A stretch of 34,211 nucleotides of DNA from an uncultured Azospirillum sp. GTDB taxonomy: Bacteria > Pseudomonadota > Alphaproteobacteria > Azospirillales > Azospirillaceae. A model generated the notes under the pieces. That model worked only from the letters and a program-made list of their open reading frames with translations, did no database searches and was not told the DNA's origin. This document shows positions 23,724 through 32,648 of the stretch, in pieces (the stretch's first letter is position 1; the number at the start of each line of letters is the position of its first letter). The position numbers and the translations under genes were made by a program. The DNA lies in assembly GCF_946480385.1 (NCBI RefSeq), contig NZ_CAMLJP010000071.1:1-34211 (forward strand), given 5' to 3'.

Positions 23724-25901
23724 ATGTCGAACGATAGCCGGAGCACGATGCTCCAAGGAGGGCCCGCCAAAGGCGGCGCCTGGTATTCCGGGTTGCGCGC
23801 CAAGCTGATGATCGCCATCGGCGTGGTGCTGTCCGGCACGCTGGTGGCCGCCGCCGTGGCGCTGGTCGGCTATGCGAACGTGCGCACCACCATCGACGCC
23901 ATCGTCGGCGAAGCGGTGCCGGCGATGACCGAAGGCATGGCGGTGGCGCAGCAGGCCGAACGGCTGGTGGCGCTGGCCCCGGCCCTGACCTCCGCCACCG
24001 ATGCCGCCGCGCGGGAGGCGGTTTCCGCCGGCATCGCCGCGGCAAAGGAGGAATTCAACGCCCGCCTTTCCCGGCTGCGGGCCACCGGCTCCGCCGGGGA
24101 CCAACTCGCCGCCATCGAGGAGGCGTCGCAGGGGCTGCTCAACAACCTCGTGCAGCTCGACCAGGCGGCGGCCGAACGGGTGGCTCTTGCCGCCGAACGC
24201 ACGGCGATGCTGCCGAAAGTGATGGCGGCCGAGGCGGAAATCCAGAAATTCGCCGCCCCCTGGACCTCCGTTCTCAACAATGACGAGGAGGAGGCCCGCT
24301 CCACCCTGTCCGAACCCGACACCGCCCCCGCCGCAATGCGCGAGGCGGCGGCTACACTGTCAAAGATCACGATCGAGAAGAAGCCGCTGGCAACCGTCAC
24401 GGCCGAGGCGGCCAACGTCCGCAACATGCTGATGGAAGCCGCCAGCACCAGCGACGACCAGCGGCTGGCCATCATCGAGACCCGTGTGGGCGTTTCGCTG
24501 GCCGGTCTGGTGAACAACGCCAAGGAGCTGCCGGAGCGGCTGGCCGCCGTCGCCTCCAAGCAGGCGGAGCTGCTGAATGGCTTTTCGGTCGGTGAGAACT
24601 CGCTGGTCACCATCCGGCAGAAGGAACTGCTGATCCAGGGCTATTTCGTCCAGCTGCTGGAGAGCAACCATGCCCTGACCACCACCCTCTCCAAGGGAAT
24701 CGCCACCCTGGTCGAGGGCCAGAAACACAACATCGCCGAAGCCAGCGGCGCCACCACCCGCATGCTGGACAACAGCCGCCTGACCCAGATCGCGGTGGCC
24801 GTTGCCAGCATCCTGGTGTCGATCCTGGTGGTCTGGCTCTATATCGGCCGCATCGTCATCCGCCGGATGATGGATCTGAAGACCGGCATGGGCCGGATCG
24901 CCGCCGGAGACCTGGACGCCGATATCAAGCTGAGCGGCCATGACGAGATCGCGGAGATGGGGGAGGCGCTGCTGGTCTTCCGCGACACCGCGCGCGAGGT
25001 GGAAACCACCCGCGCCGCTGCCGAGGCCGAACGCCAGCGGGCGGCGGGCGAACGCCGCCAGACCATGCTGTCGCTGGCCGACCAGTTCGAGAACGGCGTG
25101 AAGACCGTGGTGGAGACGGTGTCCGCCGCCGCCACCCAGATGCACCAGACCGCCGCCGGCATGGTGGCGACCGCCGACGACACCTCCCGTCAGGCCGGCA
25201 GCGCTGCGGAAGCGGCGGAAACCGCGTCGGTCAATGTCGATGGCGCCGCGTCGGCCGCCCATGAGCTGTCGCAGTCGATCAGCGAGATCGCCCGTCAGGT
25301 GACCGAGTCGGCGACCATCGCCGCTAAGGCGGCAAACGAGGCCGACCGCACCGACAGCACCATGCGCGAACTGAACGAGGCGGCCAGCCGCATTGGCGCC
25401 GTTCTCGACCTCATCTCGGACATCGCCGGCCAGACCAACCTGCTGGCGCTGAACGCGACCATCGAAGCGGCGCGGGCGGGCGAGGCCGGCAAGGGCTTCG
25501 CCGTCGTGGCGCAGGAGGTCAAGCAGTTGGCCAGCCAGACGGCGAAGGCCACCGACCAGATCGCCGGCCAGATCGGCGCCATGCAGCAGGCGACCGGCGA
25601 GGCGGTGAACGCCATCCGCAGCATCGGCCTGACCATCGGCCGCCTGAACGACATCGCCGCCAGCATCGCCGCGGCGGTGGAGGAGCAGGGCGCCGCCACG
25701 TCGGAGATCGCCCGCAACGTCCAGCAGGCGGCGGGCGGCACCGCCCAGGCCTCCCAGAACATCGGTCAGGTCCGCACCGCCGCCGGCCAGACCGGCCAGT
25801 CGGCGCAGGAGGTCCTGTCGGTCGCCCAGGAGGTCTCGACCCAGACCGGCCGCCTCCAGCAGCAGATCGACCGCTTCCTCAGTCAGGTGCGGTCGGCATA
25901 A
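23724..25901 (+). CDS. Methyl-accepting chemotaxis protein, second copy type
   Basis: A 725-residue chemoreceptor. The first membrane segment is at about residues 25-46, followed by a helical periplasmic sensor of about 305 residues, a second segment at about 354-374, HAMP ([22 protein letters not shown] onward) and the signalling domain, with the tip near residue 567 ([16 protein letters not shown]). The sensor ends with [12 protein letters not shown], closely like NSLFKLRRSEL in the chemoreceptor at 352-2988, so both belong to one helical-bundle sensor family but differ in length. The start is set by the strong GGAGGACGG before ATG 23724. It ends in LSQVRSA without a CheR-docking pentapeptide. 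The ligand is unknown. Confidence 0.93.
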   Translation: MSNDSRSTMLQGGPAKGGAWYSGLRAKLMIAIGVVLSGTLVAAAVALVGYANVRTTIDAIVGEAVPAMTEGMAVAQQAERLVALAPALTSATDAAAREAVSAGIAAAKEEFNARLSRLRATGSAGDQLAAIEEASQGLLNNLVQLDQAAAERVALAAERTAMLPKVMAAEAEIQKFAAPWTSVLNNDEEEARSTLSEPDTAPAAMREAAATLSKITIEKKPLATVTAEAANVRNMLMEAASTSDDQRLAIIETRVGVSLAGLVNNAKELPERLAAVASKQAELLNGFSVGENSLVTIRQKELLIQGYFVQLLESNHALTTTLSKGIATLVEGQKHNIAEASGATTRMLDNSRLTQIAVAVASILVSILVVWLYIGRIVIRRMMDLKTGMGRIAAGDLDADIKLSGHDEIAEMGEALLVFRDTAREVETTRAAAEAERQRAAGERRQTMLSLADQFENGVKTVVETVSAAATQMHQTAAGMVATADDTSRQAGSAAEAAETASVNVDGAASAAHELSQSISEIARQVTESATIAAKAANEADRTDSTMRELNEAASRIGAVLDLISDIAGQTNLLALNATIEAARAGEAGKGFAVVAQEVKQLASQTAKATDQIAGQIGAMQQATGEAVNAIRSIGLTIGRLNDIAASIAAAVEEQGAATSEIARNVQQAAGGTAQASQNIGQVRTAAGQTGQSAQEVLSVAQEVSTQTGRLQQQIDRFLSQVRSA

Positions 25902-25911
25902 CGGAGCGATG

Positions 25912-25943
25912 AGCGCCCTCTCCCGCCTTTGGGAGAGGGCGCT
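25912..25943 (+). terminator. GC-rich hairpin after the second chemoreceptor
   Basis: A 13-bp perfect stem (AGCGCCCTCTCCC / GGGAGAGGGCGCT) with a 6-nt loop begins 11 bp after the stop codon and is followed by TTCGT rather than a full T-tract. It is probably a terminator or an mRNA 3'-end protector. Confidence 0.55.
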
Positions 25944-26079
25944 TCGTGCCCATTCCCCGGGATCGTCATACGGCACCGGACGCTCAGCCCGTGGTCCTGC
26001 CGCGAGCTTGCGGGCGGTAGAGAGGTGCGCGAACGAATTGTAGCGTTGCTTCACAGGCGGGTCGACATAGGGGCGGTTC

Positions 26080-26094
26080 TGTAGTAAAACTACA
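26080..26094. promoter_or_regulatory. HexR operator
   Basis: TGTAGTAAAACTACA is a perfect inverted repeat (TGTAGT-AAA-ACTACA) 43 bp before the hexR start. It is close to the HexR consensus known from Gammaproteobacteria (TGTAATTAAATTACA-like). It predicts autoregulation of the hexR-eda operon, with derepression by KDPG. Confidence 0.82.
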
Positions 26095-26137
26095 TTTTGT
26101 TCCAAACCGCCCCTTCTGCAACCTCGCTGACCCTCCC

Positions 26138-27064
26138 ATGCTGGACACCATAGCCTCGTCGCTCGACAGCCTGCGCCGCGCGGAAGCAGCGGTGGCCCGC
26201 ACCGTTCTGGCCGACCCGGAGGCCGCGGTGCGCGACAGTCTGGCGCAGCTGGCCGGCAAGGCGGGGGTCAGCGAACCGTCGGTCCTGCGCTTCTGCCGCT
26301 CCGCCGGCTTCGGCGGTTTTCAGGAATTCAAGATTTCGCTGGCCCAGCATCTGGCGGCATCCGCCGTGCGCGAGGAGGTTGGCGAGCGACCGACCCCGCT
26401 GGTGCGCGACCTCACCCCCGGAGACAGTGTCGCCAGTGCGGCGGAGAAGGTGCTGAACCGCTCCATCGACGCGCTGGTCCGCCTGCGCGGCCGGCTCGAC
26501 AGCATGGCGCTGGAAAAGGCGGCCGGGGTGCTGGCGCGGGCGCGGCGGGTGCAGATCGTCGGCGTCGGCGCCTCGGGCACGGTGGCGCTGGATGCCCATC
26601 ACAAGCTGTTCCGCCTGCTGCCGCAGGTCACCGCCAGCACCGACGCCCATCTTCAGGCAATGGCGGCGGCGACGCTCGGCCCCGGCGACGCCCTGCTGGC
26701 GATTTCAAAGACCGGCACCAGCGATGAAATCTTCGACGTCGCCGCAATCGCCCGCGACGGCGGCGCCACGGTGATCGCCATCACCGCGTCCGCGACTCCG
26801 TTGGCCGAACGCGCCGACATCCGCCTGACCGTCGATGTCGACGAGGACACCGCCGTCCACACCCCGATGGCCTCGCGGCTGGCGCAACTGGCGCTTATCG
26901 ACGTGCTGACGGTCGCCGTCGGGCTGCAGGCCCCGCCGGGCCTCGACCGCCGTCTCGCCCGCATCAAGGCGGTCCTGGCCGGTCACCACCGCGTGCCCGA
27001 GCGGCCGGCTTCCCTTTCAAACTCCGCCTCCCCAATCATCCAGAAGAAATCCAAGGAATCCTGA
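26138..27064 (+). CDS. hexR: RpiR-family transcriptional regulator HexR
   Basis: A 308-residue regulator. The N-terminal RpiR helix-turn-helix domain (1-75) contains VSEPSVLRFCRSAGFGGFQEFK, almost the HexR pattern. The C-terminal SIS domain (about 135-265) binds a sugar phosphate (VGVGASGTVALDAHHKLFR, then ISKTGTSDEIFDVA). The match to E. coli HexR (289 residues) runs the whole length, including PMASRLAQLALIDVL. In characterised bacteria HexR controls Entner-Doudoroff genes and responds to KDPG. Here a HexR-type palindrome lies upstream and KDPG aldolase is next, coupled by TGATG. The ribosome site before ATG 26138 is weak. The C-terminal 20 residues are Ser/Lys-rich and absent from E. coli. 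Confidence 0.93.
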   Translation: MLDTIASSLDSLRRAEAAVARTVLADPEAAVRDSLAQLAGKAGVSEPSVLRFCRSAGFGGFQEFKISLAQHLAASAVREEVGERPTPLVRDLTPGDSVASAAEKVLNRSIDALVRLRGRLDSMALEKAAGVLARARRVQIVGVGASGTVALDAHHKLFRLLPQVTASTDAHLQAMAAATLGPGDALLAISKTGTSDEIFDVAAIARDGGATVIAITASATPLAERADIRLTVDVDEDTAVHTPMASRLAQLALIDVLTVAVGLQAPPGLDRRLARIKAVLAGHHRVPERPASLSNSASPIIQKKSKES

Positions 27065-27717
27065 TGTCCACCACCCAGAGCCCTGTCGAAATCCTGGATC
27101 AGCTCGTCGCCTACGGCGTCGTTCCGGTCATTCGCAACAGCTCCGCCGATCTGGCGCGCACCGCCGTGACCTGGCTGCGCGAGGCCGGTTACGGCACTTT
27201 CGAGATCACCATGACCACCCCCGGCGCCGTCGGCCTGATCGAGGAGCTGTCGGCGGAGGGCGGCGCCCTGATCGGCGCCGGCACCGTCCTGACCCCGGCC
27301 GCCGTCGCCGACGTGGTGAAGGCCGGCGCCAAGTATGTGGTGTCGCCCTGCGTCGTGCCGAAGGTGGCTGCCGCCTGCCGCGACCATGGCGTGGCCTGCC
27401 TGATGGGCGCCCTGACCCCGACCGAGGTGCATGCCGCGATTTCCGCCGGTGCCGACGCCATCAAGATCTTCCCGGCCTCCACCGTCGGCCCGGCCCACAT
27501 CAAGGCGCTGAAGTCGGTCTTCCCCGGCGTCCGCTTCGTCCCCACCGGCGGCATCGATGCCACCACCGTGGCGTCCTATGTCGCGGCCGGAGTTGCCTGC
27601 GTCGGCGCCGGCGGCAAGCTGGTCGATGAAACCCTGGTCAAGAAGGGCGACCGCGAGGGCATCCTCGCCGCCGGGCGGCAGCTGATGGAAGCCTATCGCG
27701 CCGCCAAGGGGGCGTGA
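27064..27717 (+). CDS. eda: KDPG aldolase (2-dehydro-3-deoxy-6-phosphogluconate aldolase)
   Basis: A 217-residue class I aldolase that splits 2-keto-3-deoxy-6-phosphogluconate into pyruvate and glyceraldehyde 3-phosphate. Glu47 in FEITMTTP and the Schiff-base Lys134 in AIKIFPAS are in place, with GAGTVLTP and FVPTGGID as further family motifs. The start overlaps the hexR stop by one base. The enzyme serves the Entner-Doudoroff route and would also finish the mannonate pathway encoded at 7582-14516 once KDG is phosphorylated. A 6-phosphogalactonate aldolase cannot be fully excluded by sequence, but the HexR context argues for KDPG. Confidence 0.93.
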   Translation: MSTTQSPVEILDQLVAYGVVPVIRNSSADLARTAVTWLREAGYGTFEITMTTPGAVGLIEELSAEGGALIGAGTVLTPAAVADVVKAGAKYVVSPCVVPKVAAACRDHGVACLMGALTPTEVHAAISAGADAIKIFPASTVGPAHIKALKSVFPGVRFVPTGGIDATTVASYVAAGVACVGAGGKLVDETLVKKGDREGILAAGRQLMEAYRAAKGA

Positions 27718-27729
27718 GCAAGTCGGCGT

Positions 27730-27754
27730 GAGGCGGGGACGAACTCCCCGCCTC
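27730..27754. terminator. Hairpin between convergent eda and hybrid kinase genes
   Basis: A 10-bp stem (GAGGCGGGGA / TCCCCGCCTC) with a 5-nt loop starts 12 bp after eda and overlaps the stop codon of the minus-strand kinase. It has no T-tract, so it is a weak or structure-only terminator for either side. Confidence 0.45.
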
Positions 27755-30700
27755 AAACCCCCTCCAGCACTCCGCGCACCGCGTCCATCGCCGCAAGGCC
27801 CCGGCTGAACGCCGACTCCGCGGTGGCGGCCAACTCCTGCGCCTCGGCCCGGCGGCCTTCGCGCATGCCGTCCTCCACCGCGCGCATCAGGCCGACGAAG
27901 CCGGTCAGGCCGAAATGGCTGGCGGCGCCGGCAAGCCGGTGGGCGATGTCCTCGATCTCGTCGTCGGAGCTGTTGGCAGCGGTCAGGCGGGGCAGCCCAT
28001 CCTGCGCCGACTCAAGCAGCAGGCCGCGGATGGTAGCAAAGCGCGCCGGGCCGAGGGAGCGGATGTAACGCTCCAGAATCTCCTCGTTCACATCGTCTTC
28101 GATCACAAGCGGACGGGACGGCATTTCAGACCCGAGCATCGCCTCCGCCGGGTCCTCGTCCTCATCCGACCGCGCGGCGACGGCGTTCGACAGCAGGTGC
28201 ATCAGGCGTTCCGGGAAGATCGGCTTCTCGATCACCGCATCGATGCCGGCGGCGATGTAGCGGGCGCGATCGGCGGCGAAGACGTTGGCGGTCACCGCGA
28301 CGATCGGCACCGCCGCGCGGTCGGCATCCTTCAAAGCGCGGATGCGTCGCGCCACCTCCGGCCCGTCGATATCGGGCAGGCGGATGTCCAGCAGGACGGC
28401 ATCGAAGCGCCGACGCGTCGCCAGCTCCAGCGCCTTTTCCCCCGTTTCCGCCACGGTGATGCGGTGGCCGGCGTCTGACAGCAGGCCCAGCGCCACCTCG
28501 CGGTTGATCGCATCGTCCTCCACCAGCAGCAGGGCCAGCGAGCGAACCCGACTGATCGGCAGCAGCCGGCCGGGCCGGGCGGGAAGCGCCGGCTCGATGA
28601 CTCGCTGCAACGGAATGGTGACAGTGAAGACGCTGCCCAACCCCTCCGCACTGTCGACGCGGATGCTGCCCTGCATGGCGTCCAGCAGATGACGGACGAT
28701 GGCGAGCCCCAGGCCGCTGCCGCCGAAGCGTCGGGCGATGGTGGGATCGGCCTGCTCCAGCTTTTCGAAGATGGCGGCGCGGCGGTCGGCCGGAATGCCG
28801 ATGCCGGTGTCCCGCACGGCCAGACGCAGAATCTCTCCGGAACCGGAACGTTCCGGAGCCGGTTCGATATCGACGCGCAGGTCCACCCCGCCGCGTTCGG
28901 TGAACTTCACCGCATTGCCGACGAGGTTCACCAGGATCTGGCGCAGCCGCTGGCGATCGACCACCACCAATTCCGGCACCTCCGGCGCGATGTCGAGGTC
29001 GAGGTCGATCCCCTTTTCGTTCGCCAGTCCTTCCACCGTCGCAACGACCTCTTCCAGCACCGGCAGCAGGGCGCAGGGGGCGGGGTCGAGGTCCAGCTTG
29101 CCGTCCTCGATCTTGCGCAGATCCAGGATGTCGTTGACCTGATCGAGCAGCCCGTGGCCGCAGCGCATGATCGACATGGCATAGCGCCGCTCGCCGGCAT
29201 GGAGCTGCCCGGTCAGCAGCAGCCGGCACAGGCCGAGGATGCCGTTCAGCGGCGTGCGCATCTCGTGGCTGACGGTGGCGAGGAACTCCGTCTTGGCGGC
29301 GTCGGCGCGCTCTGCCCGCTCCTTGGCCTGCCGCAATTCCTCGCGCGCCCGGCGCGAGGCGGTGATGTCGTTGGCGACGCAGATGATGCGGCAACGCCCG
29401 TCGCCCGACCATTCGAAGGGATGGCGCTGCAGGGCGAAGACGGCGTTCTCGCCGTTGCGGGGAAGCACCAGTTCCTCCACCCCCAGCGAGCGCATCGAAC
29501 CGGGATCGCCGCCGGCAAGCGCCCGGCCGGTCTCCGGCCCCAGCACCTCGGCCATCGTGCGGTTCTCGATGTCGGCGCGGCGGGTGCCGAAACAATCCTC
29601 CGCCGCCCGGTTCCACAGGACGACCCGGCCGCTGTCGCCGTCCAGCACGTAGAGGACGCTCGGCACATTGTCGATCACTGCGTCCAGGAAGGCCTGGGTC
29701 CGGCGCAACAGCTCCTCCGCTTCACGGCGGCGGGTGATGTCGACGACCGAACTGAGCAGAACCTCCTCGCCCTGGAATTCGAAGGCGATGCCGGACAGCA
29801 GACCCCACAGGCGGCGGCCGGATTGGGTCACCAGCTCCGTCTCGACATCAAGGGCAAGGCCGCTGGTGAAGACGTCGCGGACGAACTCGTCGCGCACCTG
29901 AGGGACATACCAGACACTGGCGGCCGGACGGCCCAGCAGATCGCCAGCCTCGTCCACTTCGAACAGGTCGGCGGCGCGACGGTTGACGAAACGGATTTGG
30001 CCGTCGGCGCGACCGGAGATCACCAGCGGGACGGGTGCCGCCTCCAGCACGGTGCGCAGCCACTGCTCGTTGCGGCGGAGCGCCGCACTCTTGTCCTCCG
30101 TCTCCTGGATGTAGAAGCGCAATGCGCGGGCAAGCTGGCCGATTTCGTCGGCGCCGGTCACCGGCACTTCCGCCCGGCCGCCGCCGGTGCGGTCGCGGAT
30201 CGCCTCGCTGACCGCCCACAGCCGGGCCAGTACCTTGCGCCGCACATACAGCACCGACAGCACCATCCCCAGCACGACCACGCCGACCGAGGCGAAGAAC
30301 AGACGGGTGTAGGTGGTCGACACCTCGATCACATGCTGGCGACTTTCCTCCGCCGCCTTGGTCTGTTCCACGAAGATACCGGTGTTGAGACCGGTGTTGA
30401 CCAGCGACACCTGATTGGCGCGGTCGACCAGACCGTTCAGCATCTCCGACGCCTGCAATTCCGCCTGCCGCTGGCGGAAGACGGAGCGGTCGCCTTCCAC
30501 CACCGATCGCATGCCCTCGGCCAGCCGGGCGAGCCGGTCCGACACGTCTCCCGCCGGAATCGAGCCGTCCAGCACCGTCAGTTGCGCCGCCGCGCTGTCG
30601 GCCAGCCGGGCAAGCGCAAAGCTGTTCTCCGCCTGATGAACCGAGGCGATCAGGAACAGCAGCCGCTCCGCCATCGCCAGCCAACGCTGTACGCCGGCGT

Positions 30701-31250
30701 CCTCCACCCCGCGCAGTGCCGGTTCGGCCAGAGCGTCGGCCATTCGCCGCACGTCGCGGGTGCGGTCGGCCAGGGCGCGGCGCGCGGCGATGCGGGCGGC
30801 GACGCCGCGGTCGATGGCGTCACGCAGCCGCAGGATTTCGTCGCGCTGCAGCTTCAGCCCGGCGATGCGCTGGGCCTGCCGGCCGTCGGCCGAATCCAAT
30901 TCCGCCAGCAGCCGGTCATAGCCGTCCAACTGGTCGGCCAACCCTTGCTTGATCGTTTCGCGTCCGAAATTCTCTTCGGACAGGGCCAATTGTTCCAGGG
31001 TGCGCATGATCCGCTGGTGCTGACGCTCCAGCTTGGCGGAGGCGACGACGGCCGGGAACTGCTCCGACGTGACCTTGGTGATGCCGGCATGCAGCCCGTC
31101 GAAGGCGATGTAGGCGCCCAGCCCGATCAGGAAGGCGACCAGCCCGTTGAAAGCGAGCGCGCCGAACAGCCGCGCCCCGACGCCGATCCTGACCATCCCG
31201 GCCCTGTCCGGTTCAGAACCGCCAGACCCTGACCCGCTGCCGTCCGCCAT
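27753..31250 (-). CDS. TorS-like hybrid sensor histidine kinase with receiver and Hpt domains
   Basis: A 1165-residue unorthodox kinase. Membrane segments at about 27-50 and 316-337 enclose a helical periplasmic sensor; its AENSFALARLA motif near 207-217 recalls the sensors of the two chemoreceptors. HAMP (about 338-390) is followed by two PAS domains (about 393-510 and 517-635), a dimerisation domain with His662 (SHEMRTPLNG), an ATPase domain (NLVGNAVKF with Asn779, RDTGIGIP, GGSGLGLAI), a receiver with Asp955 (VLLDIRLPD) and Lys1009, and an Hpt domain with His1104 (AHRLAGAASHFG). This supports a His-Asp-His relay to a response regulator not found here. Start at ATG 31250 after GGGACAGGA. 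It is divergent from a periplasmic binding protein 87 bp away, an arrangement like TorS with TorT. Confidence 0.92.
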   Translation of the reverse strand: MADGSGSGSGGSEPDRAGMVRIGVGARLFGALAFNGLVAFLIGLGAYIAFDGLHAGITKVTSEQFPAVVASAKLERQHQRIMRTLEQLALSEENFGRETIKQGLADQLDGYDRLLAELDSADGRQAQRIAGLKLQRDEILRLRDAIDRGVAARIAARRALADRTRDVRRMADALAEPALRGVEDAGVQRWLAMAERLLFLIASVHQAENSFALARLADSAAAQLTVLDGSIPAGDVSDRLARLAEGMRSVVEGDRSVFRQRQAELQASEMLNGLVDRANQVSLVNTGLNTGIFVEQTKAAEESRQHVIEVSTTYTRLFFASVGVVVLGMVLSVLYVRRKVLARLWAVSEAIRDRTGGGRAEVPVTGADEIGQLARALRFYIQETEDKSAALRRNEQWLRTVLEAAPVPLVISGRADGQIRFVNRRAADLFEVDEAGDLLGRPAASVWYVPQVRDEFVRDVFTSGLALDVETELVTQSGRRLWGLLSGIAFEFQGEEVLLSSVVDITRRREAEELLRRTQAFLDAVIDNVPSVLYVLDGDSGRVVLWNRAAEDCFGTRRADIENRTMAEVLGPETGRALAGGDPGSMRSLGVEELVLPRNGENAVFALQRHPFEWSGDGRCRIICVANDITASRRAREELRQAKERAERADAAKTEFLATVSHEMRTPLNGILGLCRLLLTGQLHAGERRYAMSIMRCGHGLLDQVNDILDLRKIEDGKLDLDPAPCALLPVLEEVVATVEGLANEKGIDLDLDIAPEVPELVVVDRQRLRQILVNLVGNAVKFTERGGVDLRVDIEPAPERSGSGEILRLAVRDTGIGIPADRRAAIFEKLEQADPTIARRFGGSGLGLAIVRHLLDAMQGSIRVDSAEGLGSVFTVTIPLQRVIEPALPARPGRLLPISRVRSLALLLVEDDAINREVALGLLSDAGHRITVAETGEKALELATRRRFDAVLLDIRLPDIDGPEVARRIRALKDADRAAVPIVAVTANVFAADRARYIAAGIDAVIEKPIFPERLMHLLSNAVAARSDEDEDPAEAMLGSEMPSRPLVIEDDVNEEILERYIRSLGPARFATIRGLLLESAQDGLPRLTAANSSDDEIEDIAHRLAGAASHFGLTGFVGLMRAVEDGMREGRRAEAQELAATAESAFSRGLAAMDAVRGVLEGV

Positions 31251-31337
31251 TCCTGTCCCTGCTTTTCTGGACCCGCATCGTTTGCGCGAGAACGATCGCA
31301 GCGTATCATAGCCAATCCGTCGGATAAGGGGAGAGGG

Positions 31338-32408
31338 ATGGGGTTGAAGCCTGTTGCCGTTGCGTTCGGTCTGCTGCTGGCATTGCAGCTTTTCACCGGT
31401 GCCGCCGCGGCGCAGCCGGAGCCCGCAGCCGCACGCAACGGCGACCGGCCGGTGCTGGCGGAGATCGAGCGGCGCGGGGTCGTGCGCTGCGGGGTGTCCT
31501 TCAACCCCGGCTTCGCCGCCAACGACGACGGCGGCCGTCCGGTCGGCTTCATGGTCGATCTGTGCCGGGCGCTGGCCGCCGCGGTGCTGGGCAAGGCCGA
31601 CGCCATCGAGATCCGCCGGCTGTCGAAGCTGCAGGAGTTCGCCGCGGTCGCCGCCGGCGAGGTCGACGTCTCCTTCGCCCAGACCTCCTGGACGCTGACG
31701 CGGGATGCCACCTATGCGGTCGATTTCGGCCCGCCGATCTTCTATGACGTGCAGGGTATCGCAGCGTGGCGGCTGCCCGACGGCCGGTCGGCGCTGGACG
31801 GCGAGTTGACGGTCTGTGTCCCGGCCGGCACCACCACCCAGGCCGAGCTGGAATCCCTGATCGCCAGTGGCAGGCGGCCCTGGAAAATCCGCAGCTTCCC
31901 CGGCTGGCCCGACACGCTGGAGGCGTTCCTCAGCCGCGACTGTGCGGCGGTCAGCGCCGACCGGTCCTTGCTGACCACGGCATTGCATATGCTCGACGCA
32001 CCGCAGGACTCGCTGGAGATCGTCGACACCCCCCTCCCCTCTGCGATGGCATCGCGCGAGCCGTTGGCTCCGCTGACGCCGAACAGCGACCGCATGTGGA
32101 TGGCGGCGGTGCGCTGGGTCATGTTCGCACTGTTCCTGACCGACGATGCCGGAGTTTCCGGCGCCAACGCGAATTTCCAGCGCATCACCAGCAGCAGCGA
32201 GATGAGGCGCCTGCTGTCAGGCATGCCGGAGGTGGCGGCCAAGGCCGGCCTGCGTCCGGATTGGGCGTATCAGGCGGTGGTGCAGGTCGGGAATTACGGC
32301 GAGATCTTCGAACGCAATCTCGGCAACCGTTCCCCCTTCAAGCTCGACCGCGGCTTGAACCGGCCCTGGACGCAGGGCGGGCTGCTGTACGCACCTGTTT
32401 TCCAGTAA
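31338..32408 (+). CDS. Periplasmic amino-acid-type solute-binding protein (AapJ-like)
   Basis: A 356-residue secreted protein with a signal peptide (hydrophobic residues 6-20, cleavage near AAA-Q at about 25). The mature part follows the AapJ/general L-amino-acid binding family: RGVVRCGVSFN, VDLCRALAAAVLG, VDVSFAQTSWTLTRDA, VCVPAGTTTQAELE, and the ending VGNYGEIFERNLGNRSPFKL to GGLLYAP. GGGGAGAGGG lies immediately before the ATG. Transport homologues sit beside permease and ATPase genes, and none is present here. It is instead divergent from the hybrid kinase, so it may act as the periplasmic signal receptor for that kinase (inference). It could also serve a transporter encoded elsewhere. Confidence 0.88.
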   Translation: MGLKPVAVAFGLLLALQLFTGAAAAQPEPAAARNGDRPVLAEIERRGVVRCGVSFNPGFAANDDGGRPVGFMVDLCRALAAAVLGKADAIEIRRLSKLQEFAAVAAGEVDVSFAQTSWTLTRDATYAVDFGPPIFYDVQGIAAWRLPDGRSALDGELTVCVPAGTTTQAELESLIASGRRPWKIRSFPGWPDTLEAFLSRDCAAVSADRSLLTTALHMLDAPQDSLEIVDTPLPSAMASREPLAPLTPNSDRMWMAAVRWVMFALFLTDDAGVSGANANFQRITSSSEMRRLLSGMPEVAAKAGLRPDWAYQAVVQVGNYGEIFERNLGNRSPFKLDRGLNRPWTQGGLLYAPVFQ

Positions 32409-32648
32409 CACCGTCTCCGGAAGCCGTTTTCCGGAAGCGCGCCGGAGCTGTCCAAAAGATCAGTGTAGCCCGATACCGCCTGCCCGGTACCCCCGACCAT
32501 GGTCGGGGGTGACGCAGATAATTAGTGCGCACAACTATCCGTGATACGACCAAGAAGCGGACTCGGTCATTCAACGGCATGACCGCAACGCGCCGCTCGC
32601 AAAAAACCGACCACAGTCCTGGCTTATTCACTTGGGAGGGTGAAGACC
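32409..32648. other. Intergenic region before the MFS transporter
   Basis: No gene is evident. Three inverted repeats occur: TCCGGAA-GCCGTT-TTCCGGA near the left end, a 22-bp palindrome at 32489-32510, and GGTCAT-N8-ATGACC at 32565-32584. The last lies about 65 bp before the transporter start and could be an operator. Sequences before the ATG at 32649 include GGGAGGG as ribosome site. Confidence 0.5.
32489..32510. repeat. REP-like palindrome after the binding-protein gene
   Basis: A 10-bp perfect stem (ACCCCCGACC / GGTCGGGGGT) with a 2-nt centre is followed by GACG. The GGGG-TGACG end resembles the arms of the element at 10205-10293, suggesting a related dispersed palindromic unit. There is no T-tract. 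Confidence 0.5.

Noticed and set aside
28689..31232. Plus-strand open frame of 847 codons across the hybrid kinase
   Set aside because: It is the antisense shadow of a gene with full kinase, receiver and Hpt motifs.
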